Of a stretch of 64,000 nt of DNA, positions 23,701 through 33,920 are shown piece by piece. The stretch's first letter is position 1. Each line of letters begins with the position of its first letter. Where the stretch lies: the NCBI GenBank assembly GCA_025991245.1, contig BQMJ01000043.1:62001-126000 (forward strand), written 5' to 3'. Position numbers and translations under genes: made by a program. Origin of the DNA: Galdieria partita. Taxonomy: Eukaryota > Rhodophyta > Bangiophyceae > Galdieriales > Galdieriaceae. Below the pieces are notes generated by a model. The model saw only the letters and a program-made list of their open reading frames with translations. It was not told where the DNA came from and did no database searches.

Positions 23701-26700
23701 TATGCCACTTACGGAAGTATTGAGTCGTTTTGAATACGGAATGACATCTTTTGCTTTGAAAGAAATTTCGGAACTTTTACAGAAATACATTGAAACAGAG
23801 AAACCTTTTTCAAGGAATAAGCGAGCGGAAGACGTTCTATTTGAGATGAGAGAATCTTATAAAGACGACCTTTCGAGAGTTGTAGATGCAGCAATATCTC
23901 ATATGAAGTTGCCTGTCAAGAACAAACTGGTACTTGGATTTTTAGACTTTTTGGCAGCATGGGAGTCGTCACTTACCAACTTGAAGAGTTTGGAACAGTG
24001 TCTCATAGAGTTGAGTACCTTTTCTAAACCTCCATTTGCAGATGTTGCCTTGAGAGCACGTCTGTTACTTGCAAGAGCTCGAAGGCCTAGCTTAGAGGAA
24101 CGCAAGTCCAAGTTATTGGCGTTATTGGAACAGTTAGTAGACGTAGACGACAATCGAGATGAAGCGATACAAGATATTCTTCATCGTCAGGATGCCCATT
24201 TGGATATTTTACTGCCATTTATTATTGCTTTGTTTCGAAAATCGAATACTTATGACTGTTCTTTATTGAAAACCGCTGTTGAATTGCATATACATCGAGC
24301 TTATAGGGCATATCAAGTCTCCAATCTTAATATTCTTGAACCAAAAGAGAATAACTATTTATCAGCATTTTGGCAGTTTCGTTTACTGCCACCAGGAAGT
24401 GCTTGGGTCTCCTCCAATGCGTTTCATGAAGGAGGAGACGTTAATTCCTCCATTCGACCAGTTCGAGCTGCTGCTATTTCATCTTATGATTCAGCTGATA
24501 ATCTTACAAGGTTGGATAGCAAAGTGGAAGAGATTCCTTTCCGATTCGGAATGTTTGCTGTATTTCATTCCTTTGCACATTTAGTTGACCATATTGATAT
24601 GGTCATCGATAACTATCAGAAGTTTAATGAAATATCCAAGGAAGAAGAGCAACAAGTTCACATATTGTCTCTTTGTGTTCCTTGGCTGGATACTTTGGTT
24701 TCATCACCAAGGACACGTGATTCATCATCTTTAGACGTGGCACAATCTTCCAATAACAACCAACAGGACGTGGATAATAGGAATACTTCGATAGATCCAT
24801 ATGCGCTTTCCTTGAAGGACTTGCTACATTCTTCACCTCAAAGAAAGGAAAGAATGATTAAAGCTGGTATCAAATTGGTGACATTTATTGTCTTTCTGTC
24901 GGAGAATGAAGACACTTTTCCACAATACTATACATTTCGCTCTTCATCGGACTATTCTGAAGATCTCATTTATAGACATATTGATCCTCCAATGGCATTC
25001 CAGTTGGAACTTCATCGTATGATGAATTTCCAGATTACTCGGTATCCTTATCCAAGTCATTCTATTCACGTATTTTATGCTCAGGATAAGAGATCTTCCA
25101 AGTTGGACCTTTCAGAAAATAAGGATATGGATACTCGCTTCTTTGTACGTTCTTTCATTAGGAATGCAGATGCTTTATTACTTCCCAATGAAGTGGCTAT
25201 TTCTATTCCTGAAGCAGAAAGAATCTTTGCAGAGTCTTTGGATGCTTTAGAAATGGCTCGTTGTGATCGACGTTTTCGATACACTGAATTTAATCACATT
25301 TTTTTATGTGTGTTGCCACCGGTAAGAATATATATTCAATAGTCGAATAGCTAAATATATTGTTTGTGCATCAGGTTTCCATAGACTCGGATGAAGTGGA
25401 AGCCATTTGTCGTCGCATGTTTCTTCGTTATGCGGCTCGGTGTTTTAAGCTTCGAGTATTTGTGGTGGAAGTCCGTGTTCAAGTGTTTCGTAATACTTTG
25501 TATGGTGGCAATTCCAATTCTCTCAACACTAGTCATTCTTTGAATAGTCATCGAGCATCGAGAGCTCGTTCCTATTCATCCAGTCACAAATCTTTAGTTG
25601 CATGGCCTTTGCGCTTTATTCTCTTCAATCCTACTGGACATACTTTGAAAGTGGAAGGATATTTAGAACAATTGGATCCACTATCAGGAGTTACTCATTT
25701 GATGACTTTGGATCCTTCTAATCCTGGCCACTTGCACGGAACTGCAGTTGATCAACCTTATCAAGTTATGGATAAACTACAACGCAAGCGAGTGTTGGCA
25801 CAAACTTTGGAAACTACTTATATTTATGATTTTCGTCATTTATTTACCAAAGCATTGGAGGAAAGATGGAGAAAATACAGTCAAGAACGACGTTTGGAAG
25901 GCTTCAAGAGACAAAAAGTTCCTTCTCGTGTTGCTGAATTCACAGAGCTAATATTAGAAGAGGATGAGACTCTAAGAGCTGTTTATAGAGAGCCTGGACA
26001 GAATAATATTGGAATGGTAGCGTGGAGAGCTATTTTAAGAACTCCGGAATATCCCAATGGCAGGGATGTTATTGTAATTGGTAGTGATATCACGCATCTT
26101 AGTGGGTCACTCAGTATAGAAGAAGATAAATTATTTGCAGCTGCTAGTAATTTAGCCAGTCAAGAAGGTATACCTAGAATTTATATTGCAGCCAATAGTG
26201 GAGCGCGTATTGGTTTAGCAGAAGAAGTTCGTCGTTGTTTCAAGGTGGATTGGGTAGATGAAGGAGATCCTTCCAAAGGTTTTCGTCATTTTTATGTTAC
26301 CGAAGAAGACTTGAAAAACATGGGTTCTAGTGTTCATGTGATTGCAGAAGACAACGATCTCAGTGTGGATGGGAATGAAAGTAAAAAGTTTATTATTAAA
26401 GATATTTTAGGTTCAGAAGATGGGCTAGGAGTAGAGAATTTGGTTGGTTCAGGTTGGATTGCTGGTGAAACGAGTGCCGCATATGAACAAACTTTTACGA
26501 TAACTTATGTGACTGCTCGTAGTGTAGGAATTGGTGCCTATTTAGTGCGATTAGGAGAGCGAGTTATTCAGAAAGAGAATGCTGCTCCTATTATACTGAC
26601 TGGATTTTCAGCTTTAAACAAAGTTTTGGGTCATGATGTTTATATAAGTAATGAGCAATTGGGAGGCATTCGAGTGATGTTCAAGAATGGAGTTTCTCAA

Positions 26701-28449
26701 CGAATAGTGAAAGACGACTTGGCAGGTGTGGATAATATTTTGGAATGGCTTAGTTTTGTTCCACAAAAGAGAAATGACAAGTTGCCTATTATTGAGCCCG
26801 TGGATCCTGTTCATAGAGAGATATCTTTCCAACCCTCCAAGTCACCTTATGATCCAAGATATTTGATTGCAGGAATGGAGTCCTTGCATTCTGGTTCTCC
26901 TGAAGAAATGGAGTCTGAGTCTGTGAGTGGATATTCTTCATGGAGTAGTAATTCGATATCTTCCAAAACATGTTTTATTGGTGGCTTTTTTGATCGTGGA
27001 AGTTGGATGGAAGCGATGTCTGGTTGGGCTAAAACAGTTGTTTGTGGTAGAGCTCGTTTAGGTGGAATTCCAGTAGGCGTTATTGTTCCGGAAACAAGAA
27101 CGATAGAGAAAGTTTATCCAGCTGATCCTGCTTCTCCAGAAACAACTGAGAAAGTCATCGTACAAGCAGGTCAAGTTTGGTATCCAGACTCTGCTTTCAA
27201 AACTGCACAAGCTATTAGAGATATGGATAGAGAAGGTCTTCCTTTATTTATTTTAGCCAATTGGAGAGGCTTTAGTGGTGGTATGCGTGACATGTATGAT
27301 GAAATATTGAAATATGGAAGCATGATCGTGGATGCTTTGAGAACTTACTCGCAGCCAATATTTGTTTATATATTACCCTATGGAGAATTGAGAGGTGGAG
27401 CTTGGGTTGTTTTGGACACAAAGATCAATCCTCAACAGATTGAAATGTATGCAGATGAAACTTCACGAGGTGGTGTGTTGGAACCTGAAGGAACTATCGA
27501 TGTGAAATATCGCAAGAGAGAATTGTTAAAAACGATGCATAGATTGGACCCTCAATTGCAAGCTCTAGATCAGGAATTGCAACTCCCATTGAATCACGAG
27601 GAATCTTCTTCCACCAACACTCACAATGCTACTTCGCCTCGTTTATCCCAAATAGGAGGAAATGATAAAAGACAACAAATATTGACAGCCATTCGGTCAA
27701 GAGAATCGGAATTGATGCCCATTTATCGACGAATTGCGTTGACATTTGCGGATTTACATGACACTCCTGGTCGCATGTTGGCAAAGAAGGCCATTCGAAA
27801 GATTGTTCCTTGGAAAGAGGCTCGTTCATTCTTCTTCTGGAGACTACAGAGACGGTTAGCTGAAGGTTCTGTTCGAAAATGGATGTTTCAAGCCAATGCT
27901 TCCTTGAGTCATGACGAAATTACTTTGTTATTGAAAAAGTGGGCTGCTCAGTATCGAAATGTTGTGCAGGAAGAAGAAATATTGAAAGATTCTCTAGTGA
28001 ATACTCAAGAGAAAGAATTGGAATCTGTCAATCAGGTATTTGATGAGGATGATCAGTGGGTTGTGCAATGGTTAGATGAAGATGAAGAAATGTTAGAAAA
28101 AAGAATCAGCAAGTTGCAAATGGAATGGATAGTTTCACATGTGGTACAATATGGATCTATACACTTTGAAGCTCTTTTGGAAGGTGTTGACTTGTTGCTG
28201 AGAAATGAGAATGACTTTTATAGAAGACAAGGAATGATTGCAGCGCTGGAGTCGAGATTGGGACAACTGAAAAAGACTGTTGAATTGAATCGAAAGGAAC
28301 AGGACGACTTGGGATCCTACAACAATAGTAACAACATTCCAGTTGAGCACGAAGATAATTTATCAAGTAGAATATCCAATACTTTGGCTCCTACCAGTTT
28401 AGCCAAAGGTCTATTGAGTCGTTTCGGATACCGTTGGGATGCTCCCTAA
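20772..28449 (+). CDS. ACC1: Acetyl-CoA carboxylase, eukaryotic multidomain type
   Basis: Five exons, 20772-20873, 20934-22688, 22745-23383, 23441-25321 and 25375-28449, with introns of 60, 56, 57 and 53 bp, all phase 0, encode 2483 residues. The protein makes malonyl-CoA. Order of parts: biotin carboxylase (VLIANNGIAAVKAI at residue 35 onward, ATP-grasp loop KASEGGGGKGIR, ELNPRLQVEHPVTE), biotin carrier with ELEAMKMYITVYA (biotinyl lysine about residue 711), a long central region (about 790-1460), and the carboxyltransferase (about 1600-2250: GSGWIAGETSAAYEQ, GFSALNKVLGHDVY, LANWRGFSGGMRDMYDE). The N-terminus is short and polar with no transit peptide, so this is the cytosolic enzyme; red algal plastids normally use a separate bacterial-type complex. 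Exon 1 is assigned by the splice that completes RKVLIANNGIAA. Confidence 0.96.
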
Positions 28450-28517
28450 GGAGAAATAAAGCACTTGTGTAAATGGAGAGTAAGCTCTGAAATTGATTTA
28501 ATGAGAAACCACAAATA

Positions 28518-29971
28518 TTATTTTCGGTTATATTTCCTACAACCGATCGAATCCACTTGTTCTAAATAGAATGTCCCAGGTAACAATGAGTCAATGGAGT
28601 TGGATGGCGAATAGTCGACCTGTCCATAACGTTGCTCACGTAGTTGTAGGATTTTAGTGAAATCTTCCGGATTCATCCATACACGAGAAGAAAGACGTGT
28701 TTTGATATCCAACTTTTGCGCGACATCTTCTAGTGATTGAATCACTTTCAACGAAAACATAGAAGATGCTAAACCTGACCCATATGAGAAAAGTACAATG
28801 CGCTTATTCAACAATGCGTTTCCTTTTTCATGAATCAGACATGCTAAATTACCGTACAAGGATGCGGTATATGAGTTGCCTATATTCTTGGCAAGGAAAG
28901 TACCAGGAGCACATTTCTCTTCATACAATGGTTTCGATAAAGTGACAAATGCCTTTTCCAAATCTTTGTCACTATAAGAAGATTCCATGGAAATATTTCT
29001 AAACTGTTGAACATCCTTGAAAAACTTATTCTCAGGGTCACGCTTAAAATCATTGAAGAGCAGACGAGCAAAGGATTTTTGCACCATTTTATGAAACGGT
29101 GCGTGAAAAACAATATAATCAATGTCATGTAGTGAAAACTTCTCTTGTTTCATAAATGCTTCGGCACGTTGGGTGAAACGAGCATAGCAAGTATCCAATG
29201 CACGAAGATAACAGCTAATCGTCTTTGCACCATCTACAGTAGGATATTCTGAAGAAAGATTAGGTTTGAAAAAGTCATAAGTATTTTCCATATGGGTGGC
29301 TCTTAACTGCACCTCTGGAGAGAGTTTCACTTGTTTTCCTTTTCCTAAAAGCAAAGCAACCGCACCACAACCACCAGTTGGTCTAGCAGGTCCTGGAGCA
29401 TAGACTGCAATATCTGCCATAATAACAATTCCGTATTTGCCGTTCCAGTATGGAGACTCAAGCCAATATAGTGTATTAAATAACGCTTGAGTTCCACCAT
29501 AACAGGCATTGGTGGTATCCAAACCTTCGACTTCCGTGTTTCCCCACGACTCAAAAAGCTGCATCAAGGCAGTCTTCACAGATTTGCTTTTGTCGATAAT
29601 GGTCTCAGTACCAACCTCTAAACGACCTATGTCGCTATAACTTATGTCATACTTCGAAACCAAAGAATCCAACACGGTCATGGCGATCGATATGACATCT
29701 TCACGGTCACCACAAAAACTCATATTGTCTTGCCCAAGCCCTAGAACCAAACTTGTAAGGAATCGAAGATTATTCAACTCTCAAAACAACTACAAAAGAA
29801 TACTTGATGAATGCAGCACTTACCGACTGTATATTTTCCTTGAGAAACACCGTCAAACTTTTCCAGCTCCTTCAAAGATACCACCGTTTGTGGAAAGTAG
29901 ACTTCTATACCGATAATACCCGATGACAACGTTTTGTCGTGTCCATTACAATTTATGGGTTCCGAAAGCAT
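28518..29971 (-). CDS. HMGS: Hydroxymethylglutaryl-CoA synthase
   Basis: Two exons on the minus strand, 29824-29971 and 28518-29740, with an 83-bp phase-1 intron, encode 456 residues. The enzyme condenses acetyl-CoA with acetoacetyl-CoA, the committed entry to the mevalonate route. The catalytic residues are in place: glutamate in [12 protein letters not shown], cysteine in [12 protein letters not shown] and histidine in [13 protein letters not shown]. Other family marks are [21 protein letters not shown] (made by the splice), [15 protein letters not shown] and [11 protein letters not shown]. No targeting sequence is seen at either end; the C-terminus is basic (CRKYNRK). Its presence argues that this alga keeps a mevalonate pathway, which not all Cyanidiales are thought to have. 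It ends 68 bp from the convergent acetyl-CoA carboxylase stop. Confidence 0.95.
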
Positions 29972-30124
29972 ATGGTTATCTATTCAAGCGAATCCAACTC
30001 CAAAGAATCAACAAGGGAAGATAGAGTATTGTAGATTGCCGCGAAATCATTCCTGATTAGGAATCCAATTGATGATATAATTAGAATCCTATTGAAGCTA
30101 TAGTCTATCGGGGAAAAGTTGACA

Positions 30125-30215
30125 ACGGTTGTGGTCTAGAAGGAATCATTACTGGATCATGGTAGAATGCGTCCCTGCCACGGACGTGACCCGGGTTCGA
30201 TTCCCGGCAACCGTA
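30125..30215 (+). tRNA. trnG-GCC: tRNA-Gly (GCC) interrupted by a 20-nt insert in the D-loop
   Basis: Acceptor stem ACGGTTG (30125-30131) pairs perfectly with CAACCGT (30208-30214), discriminator A at 30215. Anticodon stem CGTCC/GGACG encloses loop CTGCCAC with anticodon GCC (30177-30179). T-arm CCGGG-TTCGATT-CCCGG is perfect and holds the B-box. The D-arm starts like plant tRNA-Gly (TGGTCTAG, 30132-30139) and resumes at TGGTAGAAT (30160-30168), but 20 extra bases (about 30140-30159) lie between. Without them the molecule is a standard 71-nt body. The insert splits the A-box. I read it as an ectopic intron, as described for Cyanidioschyzon nuclear tRNA genes; exact splice points could shift by a base. 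No CCA is encoded. Confidence 0.88.
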
Positions 30216-30241
30216 TGTTGTTGATCGCATTTCCCTCGAAC

Positions 30242-30247
30242 TTTTTT
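30242..30247 (+). terminator. RNA polymerase III T-run terminator for tRNA-Gly
   Basis: A run of six T starts 27 bases after the discriminator base of tRNA-Gly; no earlier run of four T is present between them. Confidence 0.7.
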
Positions 30248-30669
30248 GTCGAGCAAAATGCAATGACGAACGTTGGATATTGTACACACAATGAGGGAGA
30301 AGAATAGTTAGACAGTTGCTGTTGAATAGAATATGCCTGATGCTGATTTCATGCCTTTTTGGTATGTCGTTGGTTGAAGTTATTACCTTGCAACGCATTG
30401 GATTTTTGGGAATAAATCTTTTGGCAATCAGTTATAGAAACATTCTTCTCATTTGATATTTGAATTCCAAGATAAACTGAATCAAGAATCCTTTTTTACA
30501 ACAGCAATCCTTGAAATCTGTCTGTTTTCTTTATCATTGAATAATTTTTGAGTGTGTGGTGAACGAGAACCCTCATGTGACCCGCCATTTCCAATTTAAA
30601 TCGAAATTTCAGTTGGTGTTTGTGTTCAAAGGCATCTTTGTCACCAAAACTTGTGATAGCTGTGCAGAA

Positions 30670-32355
30670 ATGAACAAGCAGATACCGTGCACACCTTGCA
30701 AAGATAAAAGATTCAAGTCTCGCCGTAAAAAGAGGTTCTTTACTCAAGAAGAAGAACAACAACGAAGAAATGTTATGCAACTCATACAACTGAAAACTGC
30801 AAGAAAGGCAACGAGTTGTGTCGAACTTCCTGACGACGATAATGTTTCTAGATTTGACAGCAATTTCACTAACAAAAAGAAAACAGAGAATACTGACTTT
30901 CTACTACACAGCTCAAAATCTTTAGACTCAAAGGCTGCTGTATCGAGTCCTGAGAATACCAAAACACACCTCGTCGACTCTCCTATGTCTTTGGAGAAGA
31001 AGCCAAAAGAGTTGATGAATCAAGACAAACAAGTGTCTATCACACCAGCTTCCAACAGCGAAAACAAAGAGTTGAAAACTTTAGCCAGAAGGCTATCTTT
31101 CTTGTCTCCTTTTAGAAATTTTCCTTCCGAAAGAAACGAGAACATCGATAACAACCTATCCGACCAAACTTTTCTCAACGAATCTTATGGTTTCAGTTTC
31201 TTAGACGATAGGAGAATGAAAAGTTTTGCTTCATCTTTTGATGCCTCCACGTCATCATATCTCGATGCTTCAATAGACCACTCTATGCGCCTCATTCCAA
31301 TGTTGCATCGGACTTTCAATCCCTTTTTGCTTCTTGTCGATGGAGAAGAATCCAATGAAAGCTATGCGGCATTGGATGATGACCTTCAAAGGCAGCGACC
31401 TTCTTCTCTAGCCATCGAAGAGATGCAAAAAGTTTCTTCTTTTAGTGCACTTGAAAATGTACAATGTTCTAGTTTTGAAGGTAATCCTAGAAGATTTCAA
31501 CAATTTTTACAGCTTTCGAGATATACTAGAGATTTTGAAGAGTTAGGTGTGCTCGGCTCTGGTTCCTTTGGCAAGGTATATAAATGTCGTGCAAGACTTG
31601 ACGGATGTCTTTATGCTATAAAGTTAATATCTCGGAAGTGTGCCAGTCTCTGTGACAGGAACAGAGCTATAAAAGAGATTCATGCATTGGCAGCATTTAG
31701 TAAGTGTCTCAGTTTTGTAAGATATTACGCGTCTTGGGAGGAAGACAATGTATTGTATATACAAATGGAATATTGCCAACAGGGATCGGTCATGTCGCTT
31801 TGGAAAAATGAAAGAATTACATTTAATACTGCAGAATTGGCAAATTTTCTTCGTCAAGTATTGCAAGGACTTTGTTATCTACATGATAGACAAGTGGTTC
31901 ACTTGGATATCAAACCTGAAAATATATATTTAACACATGATGGGTTGTATAAGATAGGAGATTTCGGTCTAGTAACTTCTATATCTCATGGGGAACAAGG
32001 ATACTCTAATATTGACAAGGATATTTTTGAAGGAGACTCTCGATATCTTCCACTGGAGTTACTTTATGAAGACTATAAAGATTTGAAGAAAGCGGACATC
32101 TTTTCATTGGGTCTTTCTGCCTATGAACTTGCCAGGCCAAATAATAAGCCTTTGCCAAGTGCAGGAGAAGAATGGAACGAGATGAGGTCTAGTCAATTGG
32201 AACCTTTGACGACGATTTCTCCCAATCTCTTCAAATTGCTTCAGTGGATGACTAGAAAAGTACCTGTGGAACGTCCTTGTGCTAGAACAGCGCTTGCTTA
32301 CTTGGAAAGGATTTCTACAAATGAACTCGTGAATAATAAGACTACATGTGAATAG
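30670..32355 (+). CDS. WEE1/MYT1-like cell-cycle kinase
   Basis: A single exon of 561 residues from the first ATG at 30670. The frame is open further upstream but without an ATG. WEE1-type kinases inhibit CDK by tyrosine phosphorylation. The N-terminal half (to about residue 285) is hydrophilic, serine-rich and probably disordered, starting with a small Cys/basic patch (CTPCKDKRFKSRRKK, possible nuclear localisation signal). The kinase domain follows: GVLGSGSFGKVYKC, LYAIK lysine, catalytic VVHLDIKPENIYL, IGDFGLVTS and the activation-loop EGDSRYLPLELL. The HLD catalytic triplet and EGD-RY loop are hallmarks of the WEE1 family; the leucine and proline after RY differ from the usual MAPE. WEE1 versus MYT1 cannot be settled; no membrane segment is seen. 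Confidence 0.85.
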   Translation: MNKQIPCTPCKDKRFKSRRKKRFFTQEEEQQRRNVMQLIQLKTARKATSCVELPDDDNVSRFDSNFTNKKKTENTDFLLHSSKSLDSKAAVSSPENTKTHLVDSPMSLEKKPKELMNQDKQVSITPASNSENKELKTLARRLSFLSPFRNFPSERNENIDNNLSDQTFLNESYGFSFLDDRRMKSFASSFDASTSSYLDASIDHSMRLIPMLHRTFNPFLLLVDGEESNESYAALDDDLQRQRPSSLAIEEMQKVSSFSALENVQCSSFEGNPRRFQQFLQLSRYTRDFEELGVLGSGSFGKVYKCRARLDGCLYAIKLISRKCASLCDRNRAIKEIHALAAFSKCLSFVRYYASWEEDNVLYIQMEYCQQGSVMSLWKNERITFNTAELANFLRQVLQGLCYLHDRQVVHLDIKPENIYLTHDGLYKIGDFGLVTSISHGEQGYSNIDKDIFEGDSRYLPLELLYEDYKDLKKADIFSLGLSAYELARPNNKPLPSAGEEWNEMRSSQLEPLTTISPNLFKLLQWMTRKVPVERPCARTALAYLERISTNELVNNKTTCE

Positions 32356-32490
32356 ACTCTTGAGACCATAACAACAGAGTTCTTACGAAGAATAAAATAT
32401 ATCCGAATGAATAGCGTTGAAAGTCCATCAGGACTGGTCGATCTCTTGAAGGGAAAGAATAGCTCTGGAAATCCATGAAAATTGAATTTT

Positions 32491-33920
32491 ATGTTTTTAT
32501 CCAAACGCGCCAGAGTTGCTTACAAGTTGGAATGGAAGCGTAGTTTAACAGACTCACAAATTTTTTCAAAAGAAAATGTTTCTTGGACCATTGTTCACTG
32601 TTCTCCTAGTAATAAAAGTGAACATCTGCTAGGTTCTCTCAACGACTTGTACTTGGTAGTTGCTAGTGTTGTTTGCTTATTGCTTTATCGTTTTCCTGAA
32701 GATACTTTTCAAGAAATACAATCAGAAGAGAGTCAAACTGTTGATGGATTCTTTACTGATGAGTCTCCACTTGTCTATGAAGAGTGTTTTGACCGCAACA
32801 AGTATATTCCTTTGGGAAGGGGCTTTGAAAAGAAGCCATTCTTTTCCCATAGAATCAGCTTGGAAAACACTGAAAAAGGAATATGGATAACAGCTTTATG
32901 TTCCTGCGTATCCACAAACGAAAAGTTTATCAGTCTTCTTATACAAAGTGGATGGATCTTGGTCGGTTGGAACAACGGTTATATATGCCTAGTTGATATT
33001 CCAAGTGGCAAAATATTGGCAAAATTTTATTCCGAGCAAGTACAAAGTGCAGTATGTTGTTTGGCACATCAATGCAAGTCTTCATTGTTTGCAAGTGGAC
33101 ATATGAATGGCGAAATTTGGTTGTGGAATTGGCAGCCTTATGATCGTTCACTATTGTCGACGATGAATGACAACTATGAAGCTGAGTATTATCCATTTTT
33201 AAGCGGTAATATACTTTACAACACTTGTGTTTAAAACTGAAAATATTTGTGCCTTTACACATATTTATAGATCATCATTTCAAGGAACTCGATGGATGCT
33301 ATTACAAGAAACATCCCATAACTCGCATCGATAGAGGTATGGAACCTCGAAGTTGGATTCGATTCGCAACTTTGCAAGACAAGTGTATTCTATTGAGTCA
33401 TACAAATAACAAACTCCTTTTCTTTACTATAAGAGAACAACTCATTCCATTGGTGAGTACTGAAGAAACTGTGCATCTCTCAACAGCAACCATTTCCATA
33501 GACAATGCTTATGGTCAAATTCTCGATAGTATTCTGACCGATCATTGTATGATTTCATGTGGTCAAGATGACACGATACGAATCTTTCAATCTGTCGATT
33601 CTTTCTCAACCGATTCATCTTTGCTGTCATCTTGTGAGTTGTATCAACATTTTTCCTACGTCACTTGCCTCGAAATGAGTAACAATCACAAGTTGTTGAT
33701 AAGTGCTTCATTGGATGGGACTATTCTTTTTTGGTTGCTCGAAGATTGTTTGCCATCGAGATATGTACATCCTTTGACTAGAATATATTTAGAGAATGTG
33801 GCTATTAAGAGCATTCAACTTGTTCGTCATCATTTGTTGGTATCAGGCAGTACTGATCAGAATACTTGTGCATGGTATTGTCTTACTTTACCTGCAATAG
33901 TCGAAAAGGCCATTACTTGA
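32491..33920 (+). CDS. WD40-repeat protein of uncertain role
   Basis: Two exons, 32491-33205 and 33271-33920, with a 65-bp phase-1 intron, encode 454 residues. Repeats are degenerate but readable: LVGWNNGYICLVDIPSG, FASGHMNGEIWLWNW, MISCGQDDTIRIFQ, LLISASLDGTILFWLL and LVSGSTDQNTCAWYC. A beta-propeller of six or seven blades is likely. The neighbour on the other strand is a NOL9/Grc3 kinase; in yeast and animals that kinase works beside a complex containing the WD40 protein IPI3/WDR18, so an IPI3-like role is an idea worth testing, but nothing in the sequence proves it. Its stop codon lies inside the 3' end of the convergent gene; coding ends overlap by 8 bp. Confidence 0.7.
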
